A stretch of 64,000 nt of DNA from NCBI RefSeq assembly GCF_043876815.1, contig NZ_JBAWKA010000002.1:682001-746000 (forward strand). The letters run 5' to 3'. The stretch comes from Gaetbulibacter_A sp043876815 (GTDB taxonomy: Bacteria > Bacteroidota > Bacteroidia > Flavobacteriales > Flavobacteriaceae). The first letter of the stretch is position 1; each line of letters begins with the position of its first letter. Under the pieces are notes generated by a model. It searched no databases. It was not told where the DNA came from and worked only from the letters and a program-made list of their open reading frames with translations. The position numbers and the translations under genes are program-made. Below, piece after piece: positions 27,810 to 36,604 of this stretch.

Positions 27810-28247
27810 ATGGGAGATATTAGTAAAGACATACAATCCACATTTCCGAACAACCGGATTAAGGCGCTTCTTAATATTCTGTATACGGCGAATTGGATCT
27901 CGAGTTGTCAGAACGAATTTTTTAAATCGTTCGGTATCTCGCCACAACAATACAATATTTTACGCATTTTAAAGGGTGCGAAAGAGCCTTTAAATGTACA
28001 GGTAATTAAGGACCGCATGATTGAACGTGCTCCAAATGCCACACGTTTAATGGACAAACTATTAGCTAAGGAGTATATTGAGCGTTTACCTTGTAAAGAA
28101 GACCGACGTGTGGTTAAAATAGTGATCACGAAAAAGGGCAGGGCGTTACTGGACAGTATTCCTGCAAACTTTAATAAGAATCTTCTAAAAAATTTAAATG
28201 AACAGGAAGCTGAACAATTAAGCGACCTGCTGGATAAAATGAGATAA
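27810..28247 (+). CDS. MarR-family transcriptional regulator
   Basis: A winged-helix dimeric repressor of 145 aa. The HTH region is LNVQVIKDRMIERAPNATRLMDKLLAKEYIER and the wing is CKEDRRVVKIVITKKGRALL, both standard for MarR. It lies between the FMN reductase gene (5-bp gap) and the pirin gene (22-bp gap), so it probably autoregulates the operon from the promoter at 27225-27255. No clear palindrome was identified there. Confidence 0.92.
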   Translation: MGDISKDIQSTFPNNRIKALLNILYTANWISSCQNEFFKSFGISPQQYNILRILKGAKEPLNVQVIKDRMIERAPNATRLMDKLLAKEYIERLPCKEDRRVVKIVITKKGRALLDSIPANFNKNLLKNLNEQEAEQLSDLLDKMR

Positions 28248-28269
28248 AAATAAAAGAAAGGTTGATAAT

Positions 28270-29019
28270 ATGGAAACAATAAAAGAAAACACAAGTAAAA
28301 TGGAAACTGTTGTTCACAGAGCAGACAGTAGAGGATATGCAAATCATGGTTGGCTGCAAGCCACACATTCCTTCAGCTTTGCGAACTGGTTTAATAAAGA
28401 TCGCATTCAATTTGGAGCTTTACGGGTCTTGAATGATGATATTATTGCGCCAAGTATGGGTTTTGGAACGCATCCGCACGATAATATGGAAATCATTACG
28501 ATACCATTAAAAGGTGTTCTAAAACACCGTGATTCCATGCATAATGAATGGCAGGCAGTATTACCAGGAGAAGTTCAGGTGATGAGCGCCGGAACTGGAG
28601 TTCAACACTCTGAGATTAATGGATCGGCTACGGAGCATTTGAATTTGTTCCAAATATGGATCTTCCCCGATACCAAGAACGTGGAACCTCGCTATGGTCA
28701 AAAACGATTTGAAGAGGCTGATCGAAAAAATAAACTTCAAACTTTAGTGACTTCTATGGACTCCGATCATGAAGGTAGTTTGAAAATTCATCAGGATGCT
28801 GTATTGTCGCGTATTGATTTGGATAAAGACAAGACTTTTACCTATGAATTAAAAGGTGAAAATCATGGTGTGTATGTGATGACTATTTTTGGAGAACATG
28901 AGATTGCCGGTGAAACGCTTCACAGTCGAGATGCAATTGGAATTAGTAATACCAAAGAATTTACAATTAGTACTAAAGAAGATACCGGGTTATTGTTTAT
29001 TGAAGTACCGATGCAGTAA
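28270..29019 (+). CDS. Pirin-family (YhaK-like) bicupin protein
   Basis: The cupin metal site is visible in the first barrel: FGTHPHDNMEIITIPLKG with the His pair, KHRDSMHN, and VQVMSAGTGVQHSEIN with the last His and Glu. The second barrel (residues about 150-249) lacks the ligands. YhaK/pirin proteins of this type include quercetin dioxygenases and redox sensors. The start could be 28270 or the internal ATG at 28303 (METVVHRADSRG), which is where homologues usually begin. It is the last gene of the MarR operon. Confidence 0.9.
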   Translation: METIKENTSKMETVVHRADSRGYANHGWLQATHSFSFANWFNKDRIQFGALRVLNDDIIAPSMGFGTHPHDNMEIITIPLKGVLKHRDSMHNEWQAVLPGEVQVMSAGTGVQHSEINGSATEHLNLFQIWIFPDTKNVEPRYGQKRFEEADRKNKLQTLVTSMDSDHEGSLKIHQDAVLSRIDLDKDKTFTYELKGENHGVYVMTIFGEHEIAGETLHSRDAIGISNTKEFTISTKEDTGLLFIEVPMQ

Positions 29020-29120
29020 TTTAGTTTACAATTGATTATTAATTAAATGTTTTTTGGTAATTTCGAATTGATTTATCTAAAATAGTTTTAGTAATCGCAC
29101 CATAAATTAACCTACTACTC

Positions 29121-30569
29121 TTGTATAAAACTGTAATTAAGAATACTTTTTTTTATGGACTGGCGACAGTTGTTCCTAAAATAATAAATTTTTTATTAGT
29201 AAAAGTTCATACGGATAGTTTGAATGTAAGTGATTATGCGGTTAATACTGATTTCTATATCTGGATATCTTTATTTGCTATATTATTGACTTTTGGCGTG
29301 GAAACCTCTTTTTTTAGATTTTATAATGATGAAAATGATAAAAGTAAATTAATAGGTACGACATTCATTACTACCGTTTGTTCAGTAATTTTACTAGGTA
29401 TCTTTTTTTGTCTTTTCGAAAATTTTTTATTAGAAATTTTCGATTTTACTGGTAACTCTTTTAGAATTAAAATTTTATTTGGTGTTTTAGCGTTCGATAC
29501 TTTATCAACTATTCCATTTGCATATTTAAGAATAAAAAATAATGCTAGTCTATATGCGATAATAAGGTTTGTAAATGTTATTATAGTAGTAGGCCTTAAT
29601 TTATTTTTTTTAAAATTCCTGCCAGAATTTATTGATTCGTATAGAAAATTACCTTCGATTTTCACAGAAAATTTTTATAAAGTTAATTTAGTAGATTATA
29701 TATTTATTGCTAATTTAATTGGTAGTGGAGTTTCATTTTTATTATTACTTCCTTATTTGATTAAATTCAAATTTTATTTTGATTTAACTCTTTTAAAAAG
29801 GATAATAAAATATGGATGGCCTATTGTTATTGCAGGCATGGCCTACATTATTAATGAGAATATGGATAAATTTTTGATTAAAAGATTAGTTGGAGGTTCG
29901 GAAATGGGTATCTATAGTGCTTGCTATAAATTATCTATTTTCATGAATTTGTATGTCATGGCATTTCGTTTAGGTATAGAGCCCTTTTTCTTTAATGTAT
30001 ATGCAAATAAAAATGCTAAAGCTATTTATTCAAAAATAATGACCTATTTTGTAATTATTGGATCATTAATTTTATTTGCGATTGTTGCTTTGGTTGATGT
30101 ATTTAAGAATTTTATAAATCCGAATTATTGGGATGCTCTAATAATCGTTCCAATTGTATTGTTAGCAAATTTGTTTTCAGGGATTTATCAGAATTTATCA
30201 ATTTGGTATAAACTTATTAATAAAACATATTTTGGAATGTGTTTCTCTTTAATTGGGGCGACAATTACTGTTTTTTTAAACTTATTACTTTTACCAATAT
30301 TTGGTTTTATTGTATCAGCTTGGGTAACTTTAATCGTATATTTCGTAATGACATTGTTATCGTATCGTTATGGGAAAAAATACTATAAAATTACCTATAA
30401 TATTCGAAAAATAAACTTGTACCTAATAACTTCCATAATTTTATCAATTATTTCATTTTGTTATTTTAGAAATAACATATTTGTTTCTATTTCCTTGATT
30501 TTATTTTTTATTATTTTCACAATAATTAACGAAAGAAAAGAATTAATGATTCTGTTAAATAAATATTAA
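29121..30569 (+). CDS. Oligosaccharide flippase / polysaccharide biosynthesis protein (MOP superfamily)
   Basis: A 482-aa inner-membrane protein with about 12-14 hydrophobic segments, beginning from TTG at 29121 with MYKTVIKNTFFYGLATVVPKIINFLLVKVHT, the usual start of Wzx-like flippases. The central MENMDKFLIKRLVGGSEMGIYSACYKLS-like segment (Asn-Glu-Asn-Met-Asp before the helix) is typical of this flavobacterial subgroup. It would flip lipid-linked glycans. It is convergent with, and overlaps by 4 bp, the HlyD gene of the peptide cluster. Its coding appears more AT-rich than the men genes. Whether it belongs functionally to that cluster is unclear. Confidence 0.88.
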   Translation: MYKTVIKNTFFYGLATVVPKIINFLLVKVHTDSLNVSDYAVNTDFYIWISLFAILLTFGVETSFFRFYNDENDKSKLIGTTFITTVCSVILLGIFFCLFENFLLEIFDFTGNSFRIKILFGVLAFDTLSTIPFAYLRIKNNASLYAIIRFVNVIIVVGLNLFFLKFLPEFIDSYRKLPSIFTENFYKVNLVDYIFIANLIGSGVSFLLLLPYLIKFKFYFDLTLLKRIIKYGWPIVIAGMAYIINENMDKFLIKRLVGGSEMGIYSACYKLSIFMNLYVMAFRLGIEPFFFNVYANKNAKAIYSKIMTYFVIIGSLILFAIVALVDVFKNFINPNYWDALIIVPIVLLANLFSGIYQNLSIWYKLINKTYFGMCFSLIGATITVFLNLLLLPIFGFIVSAWVTLIVYFVMTLLSYRYGKKYYKITYNIRKINLYLITSIILSIISFCYFRNNIFVSISLILFFIIFTIINERKELMILLNKY

Positions 30570-31849
30570 TTTTCAAAAATTCTTTTTATTTGATAGAATA
30601 AACGTTCAATTAACCTTAAGTCATCTGTAATAATTTCTGCCGTCCCTGTCATTTCTTGTTTAAACTCTATTTCTTTGTTATACGAAGTTATGAGTTTGTT
30701 AGACAAATTAACATCAACTGTATACAACCCATTATTATCAGGAGTTGAAGAAATATTCTTAACTGTACCCTTTAATATTCCAAACTCGATGTTTGGATAG
30801 TTGTCAAGTTTAATGTTGACCTTCTGTCCACCCATGATTTTTCCAGAATTTATAGGAGGGGTTTTTAATTTAGCTATGATAGAGGAACTTTTAATCGGAA
30901 TTATTATAAATATCAAATCTCCTTGATTTACATTTTGATTTGTATTCCAAATATTTAAAAAGGAAACTTTTCCTTTAATATTCGATTTTAATACATAGTT
31001 ATAATACCAATCTTTAATGGCTTTTTTTAACTGATTCAATGATTGAAGAACATTTTTGAATAACGTTATTTCTGTTTCAATACGATTTATTTCTGTATCC
31101 TTAGATTTTTTTTTTGCATTAAAAATCCCTTCTCTTATTTGAGAGATAGAAGCTTCGAAACTTTTATAATTAAGCTCAGCTTGAGAATATTCTAACTGTC
31201 TTTTTTCGTAATCTTGTTCGGAAATTACACCTTTTTCAAATAATAATTTATACCGATTTAAATCTTTTTTTTTAAAAGTTAATTCTATTTTATTGATTTC
31301 TTTTTGAGATTTTAGGTTTTCGAGACGTTTGTTAAGTTCTAAAGCAGAATATAGATTTGCTTTTTCTTCATTAGAAAATGGTTTTAATTCCAAATTTAAT
31401 TTATACTTATTGTATGCGTTTTCAAATATTGCAAACTGAGAAGCTATATCTCCCAACGATAAATTTGGCAAGCTATCCATTGGAAATTCAAACTTATCTT
31501 TAATTTTAATTCTATCAATTATTTTTTTTAAATAAAACACATCCTTATAATTTGCACTATTATCAATTATCGCAAAAGGCTCACCGGATTCAACCAAATC
31601 TTTGTCTTTAACAAATAAATTGCTTATTCTCCCTGTAGTTTTTGCATATACTTTTTGCGGAGGAATATTTGAAGTTACTGTTACCTGGGATCTAATAACA
31701 TCTGGATATTTAATAAACCAAGTTGCTAAAAAAATGAAACAAATGGCAATAAAAATTACCGTTATACCCCATTTTAAAAATAAATTTGGTTGCTTTTCTA
31801 AAATCTCTCTTATTTGTTCACTATGAGTTTCTATTTCATCAATCTTCAT
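30566..31849 (-). CDS. HlyD-family membrane fusion protein of a bacteriocin-type exporter
   Basis: A periplasmic adaptor of 427 aa with one N-terminal transmembrane helix (ITVIFIAICFIFLATWFIKYPDVI), the biotinyl-lipoyl-like half motif GRISNLFVKDKDLVESGEPFAII, a long coiled coil (residues about 150-265) and the matching half KGKVSFLNIWNTNQNVNQGDLIFIIIP. It joins the ABC exporter to an outer-membrane channel; no TolC homologue is in the window. It starts 2 bp after the end of the C39 ABC transporter gene and is the last gene of the six-gene peptide cluster. Confidence 0.92.
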   Translation of the reverse strand: MKIDEIETHSEQIREILEKQPNLFLKWGITVIFIAICFIFLATWFIKYPDVIRSQVTVTSNIPPQKVYAKTTGRISNLFVKDKDLVESGEPFAIIDNSANYKDVFYLKKIIDRIKIKDKFEFPMDSLPNLSLGDIASQFAIFENAYNKYKLNLELKPFSNEEKANLYSALELNKRLENLKSQKEINKIELTFKKKDLNRYKLLFEKGVISEQDYEKRQLEYSQAELNYKSFEASISQIREGIFNAKKKSKDTEINRIETEITLFKNVLQSLNQLKKAIKDWYYNYVLKSNIKGKVSFLNIWNTNQNVNQGDLIFIIIPIKSSSIIAKLKTPPINSGKIMGGQKVNIKLDNYPNIEFGILKGTVKNISSTPDNNGLYTVDVNLSNKLITSYNKEIEFKQEMTGTAEIITDDLRLIERLFYQIKRIFEN

Positions 31850-31851
31850 AA

Positions 31852-34056
31852 TTAATTTCCTAATTCTAATTGGTCTTTCACTAATTTAAAATACAATCCT
31901 TTATTATTTACTAATTCTTGATGATTTCCGTCCTCTACAATTTCACCTTTATCTAGAACAATAATTTTGTCTGCATTTCGTACAGTACTCAATCTATGGG
32001 CTACGACGACGACAGTTCTGTTGTCGGAAAAATCATTTAAATTATTCATTATCTCACTTTCATTTGTTGAATCTAAGGCACTCGTAGCTTCATCAAAAAA
32101 TAAATAATCAGGGTTTTTATAAATCGCCCTAGCTATTAATATTCTTTGTTTTTGACCTCCACTAATACCCATACCACTTGCACCAATTCTTGTATTGTAG
32201 CCCATGGGTAGTGATTCAATAAAAGACTCAATATTAGCTATTTTAACAGCACTCAAAAGCCTTTCTTTATTAATAAACCCTTCTGAGTCAGACTCTGTTA
32301 TGTTTCTAACAATTGTGTCTGAAAATAAATACCCATCTTGCATAACAGAACCACATTTTGATCTCCAGTAAGAAACGCTCAAATCTTTGAAATTGATATT
32401 ACCCACTTTAATTGTGCCAGATATCGGGTTAACTATTTTGAGTAAATGTTTTATTAGAGTTGTTTTGCCGCTTCCACTGGCACCGACAATTGCAGTAATT
32501 TTCCCCTGTGGAATTACAAAATCTATGTTTTTAAGTACTAAAGAAGAATGTTTACTACCATACCTAAAACTGAGTTTTTTTATAAATATGGATTTATCGG
32601 ATGGTAATTGCCTTATATTATTTTTCGTTTTATTCTCCTCATCATCTTGAAGGTGCACATCAGATATTCTTGCTAAACTTATTTTAGTATCCTGAGCTGA
32701 TTGAATAAAGGTTATTAAGCTATTTACAGGGACATTTAATTGTCCTAAGATATATTGGACTGAAAGCATCGCTCCTAGAGTAAGTTGACCATCAATAACG
32801 CCTTTAGCTGCCAAAAATGTAATAATGATGTTTTTTAATTGATTTATAAAGGAACCACCAATATTTTGGGCTTGTTGAAGTGCTAGACTTTTGATTGAGA
32901 CTTTATACAATCTAGCTTGTATCGTTTCCCATTCCCATCTTCTCCTCCTTTCCGAACCATTGAGTTTAATCTCTTGCATTCCATTTAAGAGCTGAATGAT
33001 ACTGCTTTGGTTACCTGAGGCTAAATCAAATCTTTTGTAGTCTAGTTCTTTCCTTTTTTTTAAAAATATAATTGTCCAAACTAGATACAATAATGTTCCA
33101 AGAATAAATATTGAAAAAATAAATAAATTATAATAAGCCAATACTAAGGAAAATACAAAAATGGTAACGAAGGAAAATAATGCGCCAAGAGTTGAAGATG
33201 ACAAAAAATTTTGAATCCGAGTATGGTCTTGTATTCGTTGTAACAAATCCCCAATATTTTTTCTATCAAAAAATAAAACAGGTAGTTTCATTAATTTCAT
33301 TAAAAAATCAGATAATAATCGAATGTTAATTCTGCTTGTCATGTGCAGCATCAACCAATCCCTAATTATCTGAACAGAAGTAGTGCTAGCAAAAAAAACT
33401 AATTGAGCAATTAGTATTAGATATACAAAATTTAAATTTTGGTATTGAATACCATAGTCAACCACCGCTTGGGTTAAAAATGGCATAGCTAATTGTAATA
33501 ACGTAACTATAAATAGTCCAATAAATATTTGAATTAAAACTTTTTCATATTTCCTGAAATATGGAAACAAAAATCTGAACCCTAATTTTTTAGTTTCAGT
33601 ATTATCTTCACTCTTATAAAATTCAGGAGTTGGCTCCAATAATAAAACTAAACCTTCAGAATGAGAAAGTTTTTGTTTATTGGGTATCCAACCATTTAAA
33701 AATTCTTCCTTAGAATAACTTATAAGACCATGAGCTGGATCGGAAACATAGATTTTATCATTTTTAATTTTATAAACGACTATAAAGTGTCTTTGCCTCC
33801 AGTGAGCAATACAGGGTAGTGGGACTTCTTTGGATAGAGTATCAAAGGTTACATTAGCGCCAAAGGAATGCATACCAATAATCTCTCCTGCTTCAGCTAT
33901 ACCACCGTAAGATGATCCTTGTTGAGTAATACTTGCTTTTTCCCTTAAAAAATCTATTTCAAAAATTCTCCCATGAAATTTTGCTATTATTTTCAGACAA
34001 GTCGGCCCACAATCCTTCATGTCCAACTGTTTATAGAAAGGAAACTTTTTAGCCAT
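31852..34056 (-). CDS. Peptidase C39-containing ABC exporter (leader-cleaving bacteriocin transporter)
   Basis: A 734-aa combined protease, membrane domain and ATPase. The C39 peptidase (residues 1-150) has QLDMKDCGPTCL with the oxyanion Gln10 and catalytic Cys16, a His in WRQRHFIVVYKI and an Asp in YVSDPAHG. About six transmembrane helices lie between residues 165 and 440. The nucleotide-binding domain carries GASGSGKTTL, the Q-loop, signature ISGGQKQRI and Walker B YLFFDEATSALD. C39 exporters cut after a Gly-Gly leader, which matches the precursor at 36605-36796. Its start overlaps the TPR gene stop by 1 bp. Confidence 0.96.
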   Translation of the reverse strand: MAKKFPFYKQLDMKDCGPTCLKIIAKFHGRIFEIDFLREKASITQQGSSYGGIAEAGEIIGMHSFGANVTFDTLSKEVPLPCIAHWRQRHFIVVYKIKNDKIYVSDPAHGLISYSKEEFLNGWIPNKQKLSHSEGLVLLLEPTPEFYKSEDNTETKKLGFRFLFPYFRKYEKVLIQIFIGLFIVTLLQLAMPFLTQAVVDYGIQYQNLNFVYLILIAQLVFFASTTSVQIIRDWLMLHMTSRINIRLLSDFLMKLMKLPVLFFDRKNIGDLLQRIQDHTRIQNFLSSSTLGALFSFVTIFVFSLVLAYYNLFIFSIFILGTLLYLVWTIIFLKKRKELDYKRFDLASGNQSSIIQLLNGMQEIKLNGSERRRRWEWETIQARLYKVSIKSLALQQAQNIGGSFINQLKNIIITFLAAKGVIDGQLTLGAMLSVQYILGQLNVPVNSLITFIQSAQDTKISLARISDVHLQDDEENKTKNNIRQLPSDKSIFIKKLSFRYGSKHSSLVLKNIDFVIPQGKITAIVGASGSGKTTLIKHLLKIVNPISGTIKVGNINFKDLSVSYWRSKCGSVMQDGYLFSDTIVRNITESDSEGFINKERLLSAVKIANIESFIESLPMGYNTRIGASGMGISGGQKQRILIARAIYKNPDYLFFDEATSALDSTNESEIMNNLNDFSDNRTVVVVAHRLSTVRNADKIIVLDKGEIVEDGNHQELVNNKGLYFKLVKDQLELGN

Positions 34057-34901
34057 TAATTGTAACAGTTTTCTAAAATAGATTGTTCTACTTGTTGCAC
34101 ATAAATTTCATGAAATAACTCTACATATGTATCCGATGATTTATAACCTTGACTAATTAAAGACAGTGCCTTATTTAGATTACTACATCCTAAATTACTA
34201 TTTAACAACTTTAGTTGAGATAAGCCCTTAAAATAATAAGCTTCAGAACACTTGTCATAATTTTTGATTACCCTATCAAATTCAATAATAGCTTTATCAT
34301 ACTCTTCTAAATAAAAAAAACTTATTCCTTTGTTTAGAAAAACCTGATAATCTACCCAATCTTCCCCATGTTTTTTAGACGTATTACCAATTGAGATATT
34401 AAATTCCTGTATTGCTAACTTAAAATCACCTAATTCCTTATGTGCCAACCCTTTCAAATAATGAATGCACTCACCCATAGGCCAATCTGAAAATCTTGGT
34501 GTCGAGTCATCGTACCTATTCAATACTTCCAAAGCCATTTCATAATCATGATAATAATACAATAAAACCCAGCCATAATAAGCACCAGCCTCATTAGGAT
34601 TCATTCTGTATGATTTTTCTAAAGAGGAAATAGCAATATCATAATTCCCGTTTTTTGTGTTTTGAACGGAAAGAGCGTGATAAATTTTAGCATTAGGAGA
34701 CTTTAATTTAGAAATCGCATATTCCATGATTTTATTACCTCTTTCATTATTACCATTATAGACTTGAGAATATCCAAAATGGAATATCAACATATAGACA
34801 AATTGATTAAATACAATTCCTAAAACAATAATTAAAATTATTAAAGATGAAAAAAAGATTAACAATCTCTTTTTCCATTTCTTTTTTCTTTTTTTTATCA
34901 T
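34056..34901 (-). CDS. Membrane-anchored TPR protein of the peptide cluster
   Basis: The 281-aa protein has a very basic N-terminus (MIKKRKKKWKKR) and one transmembrane helix (LLIFFSSLIILIIVLGIVF), then tetratricopeptide repeats, e.g. ISSLEKSYRMNPNEAGAYYGWVLLYY, IQEFNISIGNTS and IIEFDRVIKNYDKCSEAYYFKGLSQL. The orientation implies that the TPR domain is periplasmic. It overlaps the lipoprotein gene by 4 bp (ATGA) and the exporter gene by 1 bp, so the three are translated together. A scaffold, export or immunity role is inference only. Confidence 0.82.
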   Translation of the reverse strand: MIKKRKKKWKKRLLIFFSSLIILIIVLGIVFNQFVYMLIFHFGYSQVYNGNNERGNKIMEYAISKLKSPNAKIYHALSVQNTKNGNYDIAISSLEKSYRMNPNEAGAYYGWVLLYYYHDYEMALEVLNRYDDSTPRFSDWPMGECIHYLKGLAHKELGDFKLAIQEFNISIGNTSKKHGEDWVDYQVFLNKGISFFYLEEYDKAIIEFDRVIKNYDKCSEAYYFKGLSQLKLLNSNLGCSNLNKALSLISQGYKSSDTYVELFHEIYVQQVEQSILENCYN

Positions 34902-35338
34902 TTCGGTAATATATCGATAAGCTTTCCATCGATCAATTTGAAAGCGAAAAATTTATGACTGTTTATATTTTCGCCATTATCATTAACTGCTGGAATCCAT
35001 TTTTTTAGACCTTTAGTTAATTGGAGTAACCTATGAATAATAGTCTCATCCATAATGGTATTTTTATACTCAAGAGAATAGGTGCTAACTTTATAATTCC
35101 CTGTATCTCCAATACAATTAACTTGAAATTGAATTTGAACAATACCTGTGTTTTTATCATTTTTTATTTGGCTATAATTTTCATAGAAATGTCTTTTTAT
35201 TTCATAAAAACCACCTTCATAACTTAAATCAGGATGGTAATATGGATATTTCTTATTTCCACATAATTTAAAATTACTATCTGACGAATTACATGCAGGT
35301 AGTAATAAAATAAGAAACATAATTAGAATAGTTCTCAT
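34898..35338 (-). CDS. Small lipoprotein with a TonB-C-terminal-like fold
   Basis: The signal peptide MRTILIMFLILLLPAC places the lipid-bearing Cys at residue 16. The mature part resembles a TonB C-terminal domain: GIVQIQFQVNCIGDTGNYKVSTYS (beta hairpin), a helix DETIIHRLLQLTKGLKKW and the typical IPAVNDNGENINSHKFFAFKL strand. True TonB is membrane-anchored with a proline-rich linker; this lipoprotein has neither, so it probably does not energize receptors. The gene starts where the HQTGH protein gene ends and overlaps the TPR gene by 4 bp. It may be an immunity or surface-handling factor for the peptide (inference). Confidence 0.7.
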   Translation of the reverse strand: MRTILIMFLILLLPACNSSDSNFKLCGNKKYPYYHPDLSYEGGFYEIKRHFYENYSQIKNDKNTGIVQIQFQVNCIGDTGNYKVSTYSLEYKNTIMDETIIHRLLQLTKGLKKWIPAVNDNGENINSHKFFAFKLIDGKLIDILPK

Positions 35339-36520
35339 TTAATCAATTGGGTTTAATTCTTTAAATAATGAATATGAAAAATTATATAATTGATTATCTA
35401 GCCTAAAATTCTGCGTTTTTGAAATCCACTTTTGGCTCATTTCTTTATGCTTATTTTTTAATTCAGAATATATTTCTAATCCCTTATCTTCAAATATGTT
35501 TTCTACTTCAATTTTGTTTATTGGGTTTTCAAAAATTTTTAAATCTAAATAGCATTTACCTATGTAAAATTTCATCCTTCCTAAAAGTTCATGCAGTTTT
35601 TCTCCTTCAAAAACATCATTTTCTAGTATGGCATCTAAACAAATAAATGTTGTGAAATAAGTGTATAAAGCATGAAGTACCACATGGATATCTCTCGTTT
35701 CAACTATTTTACCTTCTTCGTTCTTTAACTCTTGGACTATATATGAAGGCTCAACTTTGAGAAATTCATCAATATCATAAATCATTGCATTAAAGATGAT
35801 ATGTCCAGTTTGGTGAGCAATATCATCAATAAAAAAAACTTCATTATAATTTTCTTGACAAGCATTAAAAAAAGCAATGCCTTGGGCACTTAATGTTGCA
35901 AATGAATTTCTCAAATCATCATTGACATTGAAGACAACTACTTTTTTAGTAACAGACTCGATAAGTTTATAATGGTGAGGAATATATTTTTTTATTAGAT
36001 AAAAAGCTTGTGTTAGGTGAGAAATATGTTTTTTTGTTATTTCCTTAATTTCTACATCAATCCTATTTAAATGTTCATCATAGTAAAACTGATCTAATAT
36101 TTCAATAGGATACTTTAAAAGTTCTATTGTGGTATCTTTGATTAACTCAATGGGCTCAAGTTTAAATTTATGACTTCCATCTTCATCTTCTAATCGAATT
36201 TGTTTTAAATTACTTAAATCGTACGCTTTTAGTTTAGAATCCGTTATTAGCCATCCTATATTTGGAATGTAAATTCTTCCGTGTTTATCTGTAATTACCT
36301 TAATCTTATAATTTTTGATATTACTGTAACCAAAAATTATTGAGTCAAGTTGATTAAAATAAAGTTCTTTTTTTTTAAAAAAAGCAAAGAAAAGAGGTTC
36401 TTGATAAATGTTGTCATCCTCGAAATCTAAAATATCAAAAATATTAACACGTTCTTTATACAGCAGAATTTTTATATTTTCAATTAGCTTATTTTTTCCT
36501 ATTGAATTGTTTATTAGCAT
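35339..36520 (-). CDS. Putative HExxH-type peptide-modifying enzyme with a variant HQTGH motif
   Basis: A 393-aa cytoplasmic protein with no signal peptide. The central part resembles the HEXXH-containing peptide-modification family (related members are 2-oxoglutarate-dependent peptide beta-hydroxylases): RNSFATLSAQGIAFFN (residues 204-219), then FFIDDIAHQTGHIIF with H236 and H240, and about 40 residues later DIHVVLHALYTYF with H279 and H283 as possible extra ligands. The Glu of HExxH is Gln here, which fits an iron site better than a zinc peptidase. The gene lies directly downstream of the 63-aa precursor gene (84-bp gap) and abuts the lipoprotein gene. The family assignment rests on motif pattern only. 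Confidence 0.62.
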   Translation of the reverse strand: MLINNSIGKNKLIENIKILLYKERVNIFDILDFEDDNIYQEPLFFAFFKKKELYFNQLDSIIFGYSNIKNYKIKVITDKHGRIYIPNIGWLITDSKLKAYDLSNLKQIRLEDEDGSHKFKLEPIELIKDTTIELLKYPIEILDQFYYDEHLNRIDVEIKEITKKHISHLTQAFYLIKKYIPHHYKLIESVTKKVVVFNVNDDLRNSFATLSAQGIAFFNACQENYNEVFFIDDIAHQTGHIIFNAMIYDIDEFLKVEPSYIVQELKNEEGKIVETRDIHVVLHALYTYFTTFICLDAILENDVFEGEKLHELLGRMKFYIGKCYLDLKIFENPINKIEVENIFEDKGLEIYSELKNKHKEMSQKWISKTQNFRLDNQLYNFSYSLFKELNPID

Positions 36521-36604
36521 TTATTTTTTAATAATCATCTTAAATTTTTAATAAAAGCCCAAATGATTAATTAAACACTTAGACTTTTAACATTTTAAAT
36601 TGAA

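Noticed and set aside
29121..30569. Flippase gene as a member of the peptide operon
   Set aside because: It is on the opposite strand and convergent, and flippases of this type normally serve glycan export.
35339..36520. Zinc metallopeptidase reading of the 393-aa protein
   Set aside because: The motif is HQTGH without the catalytic Glu, there is no signal peptide, and the context is peptide modification and export.
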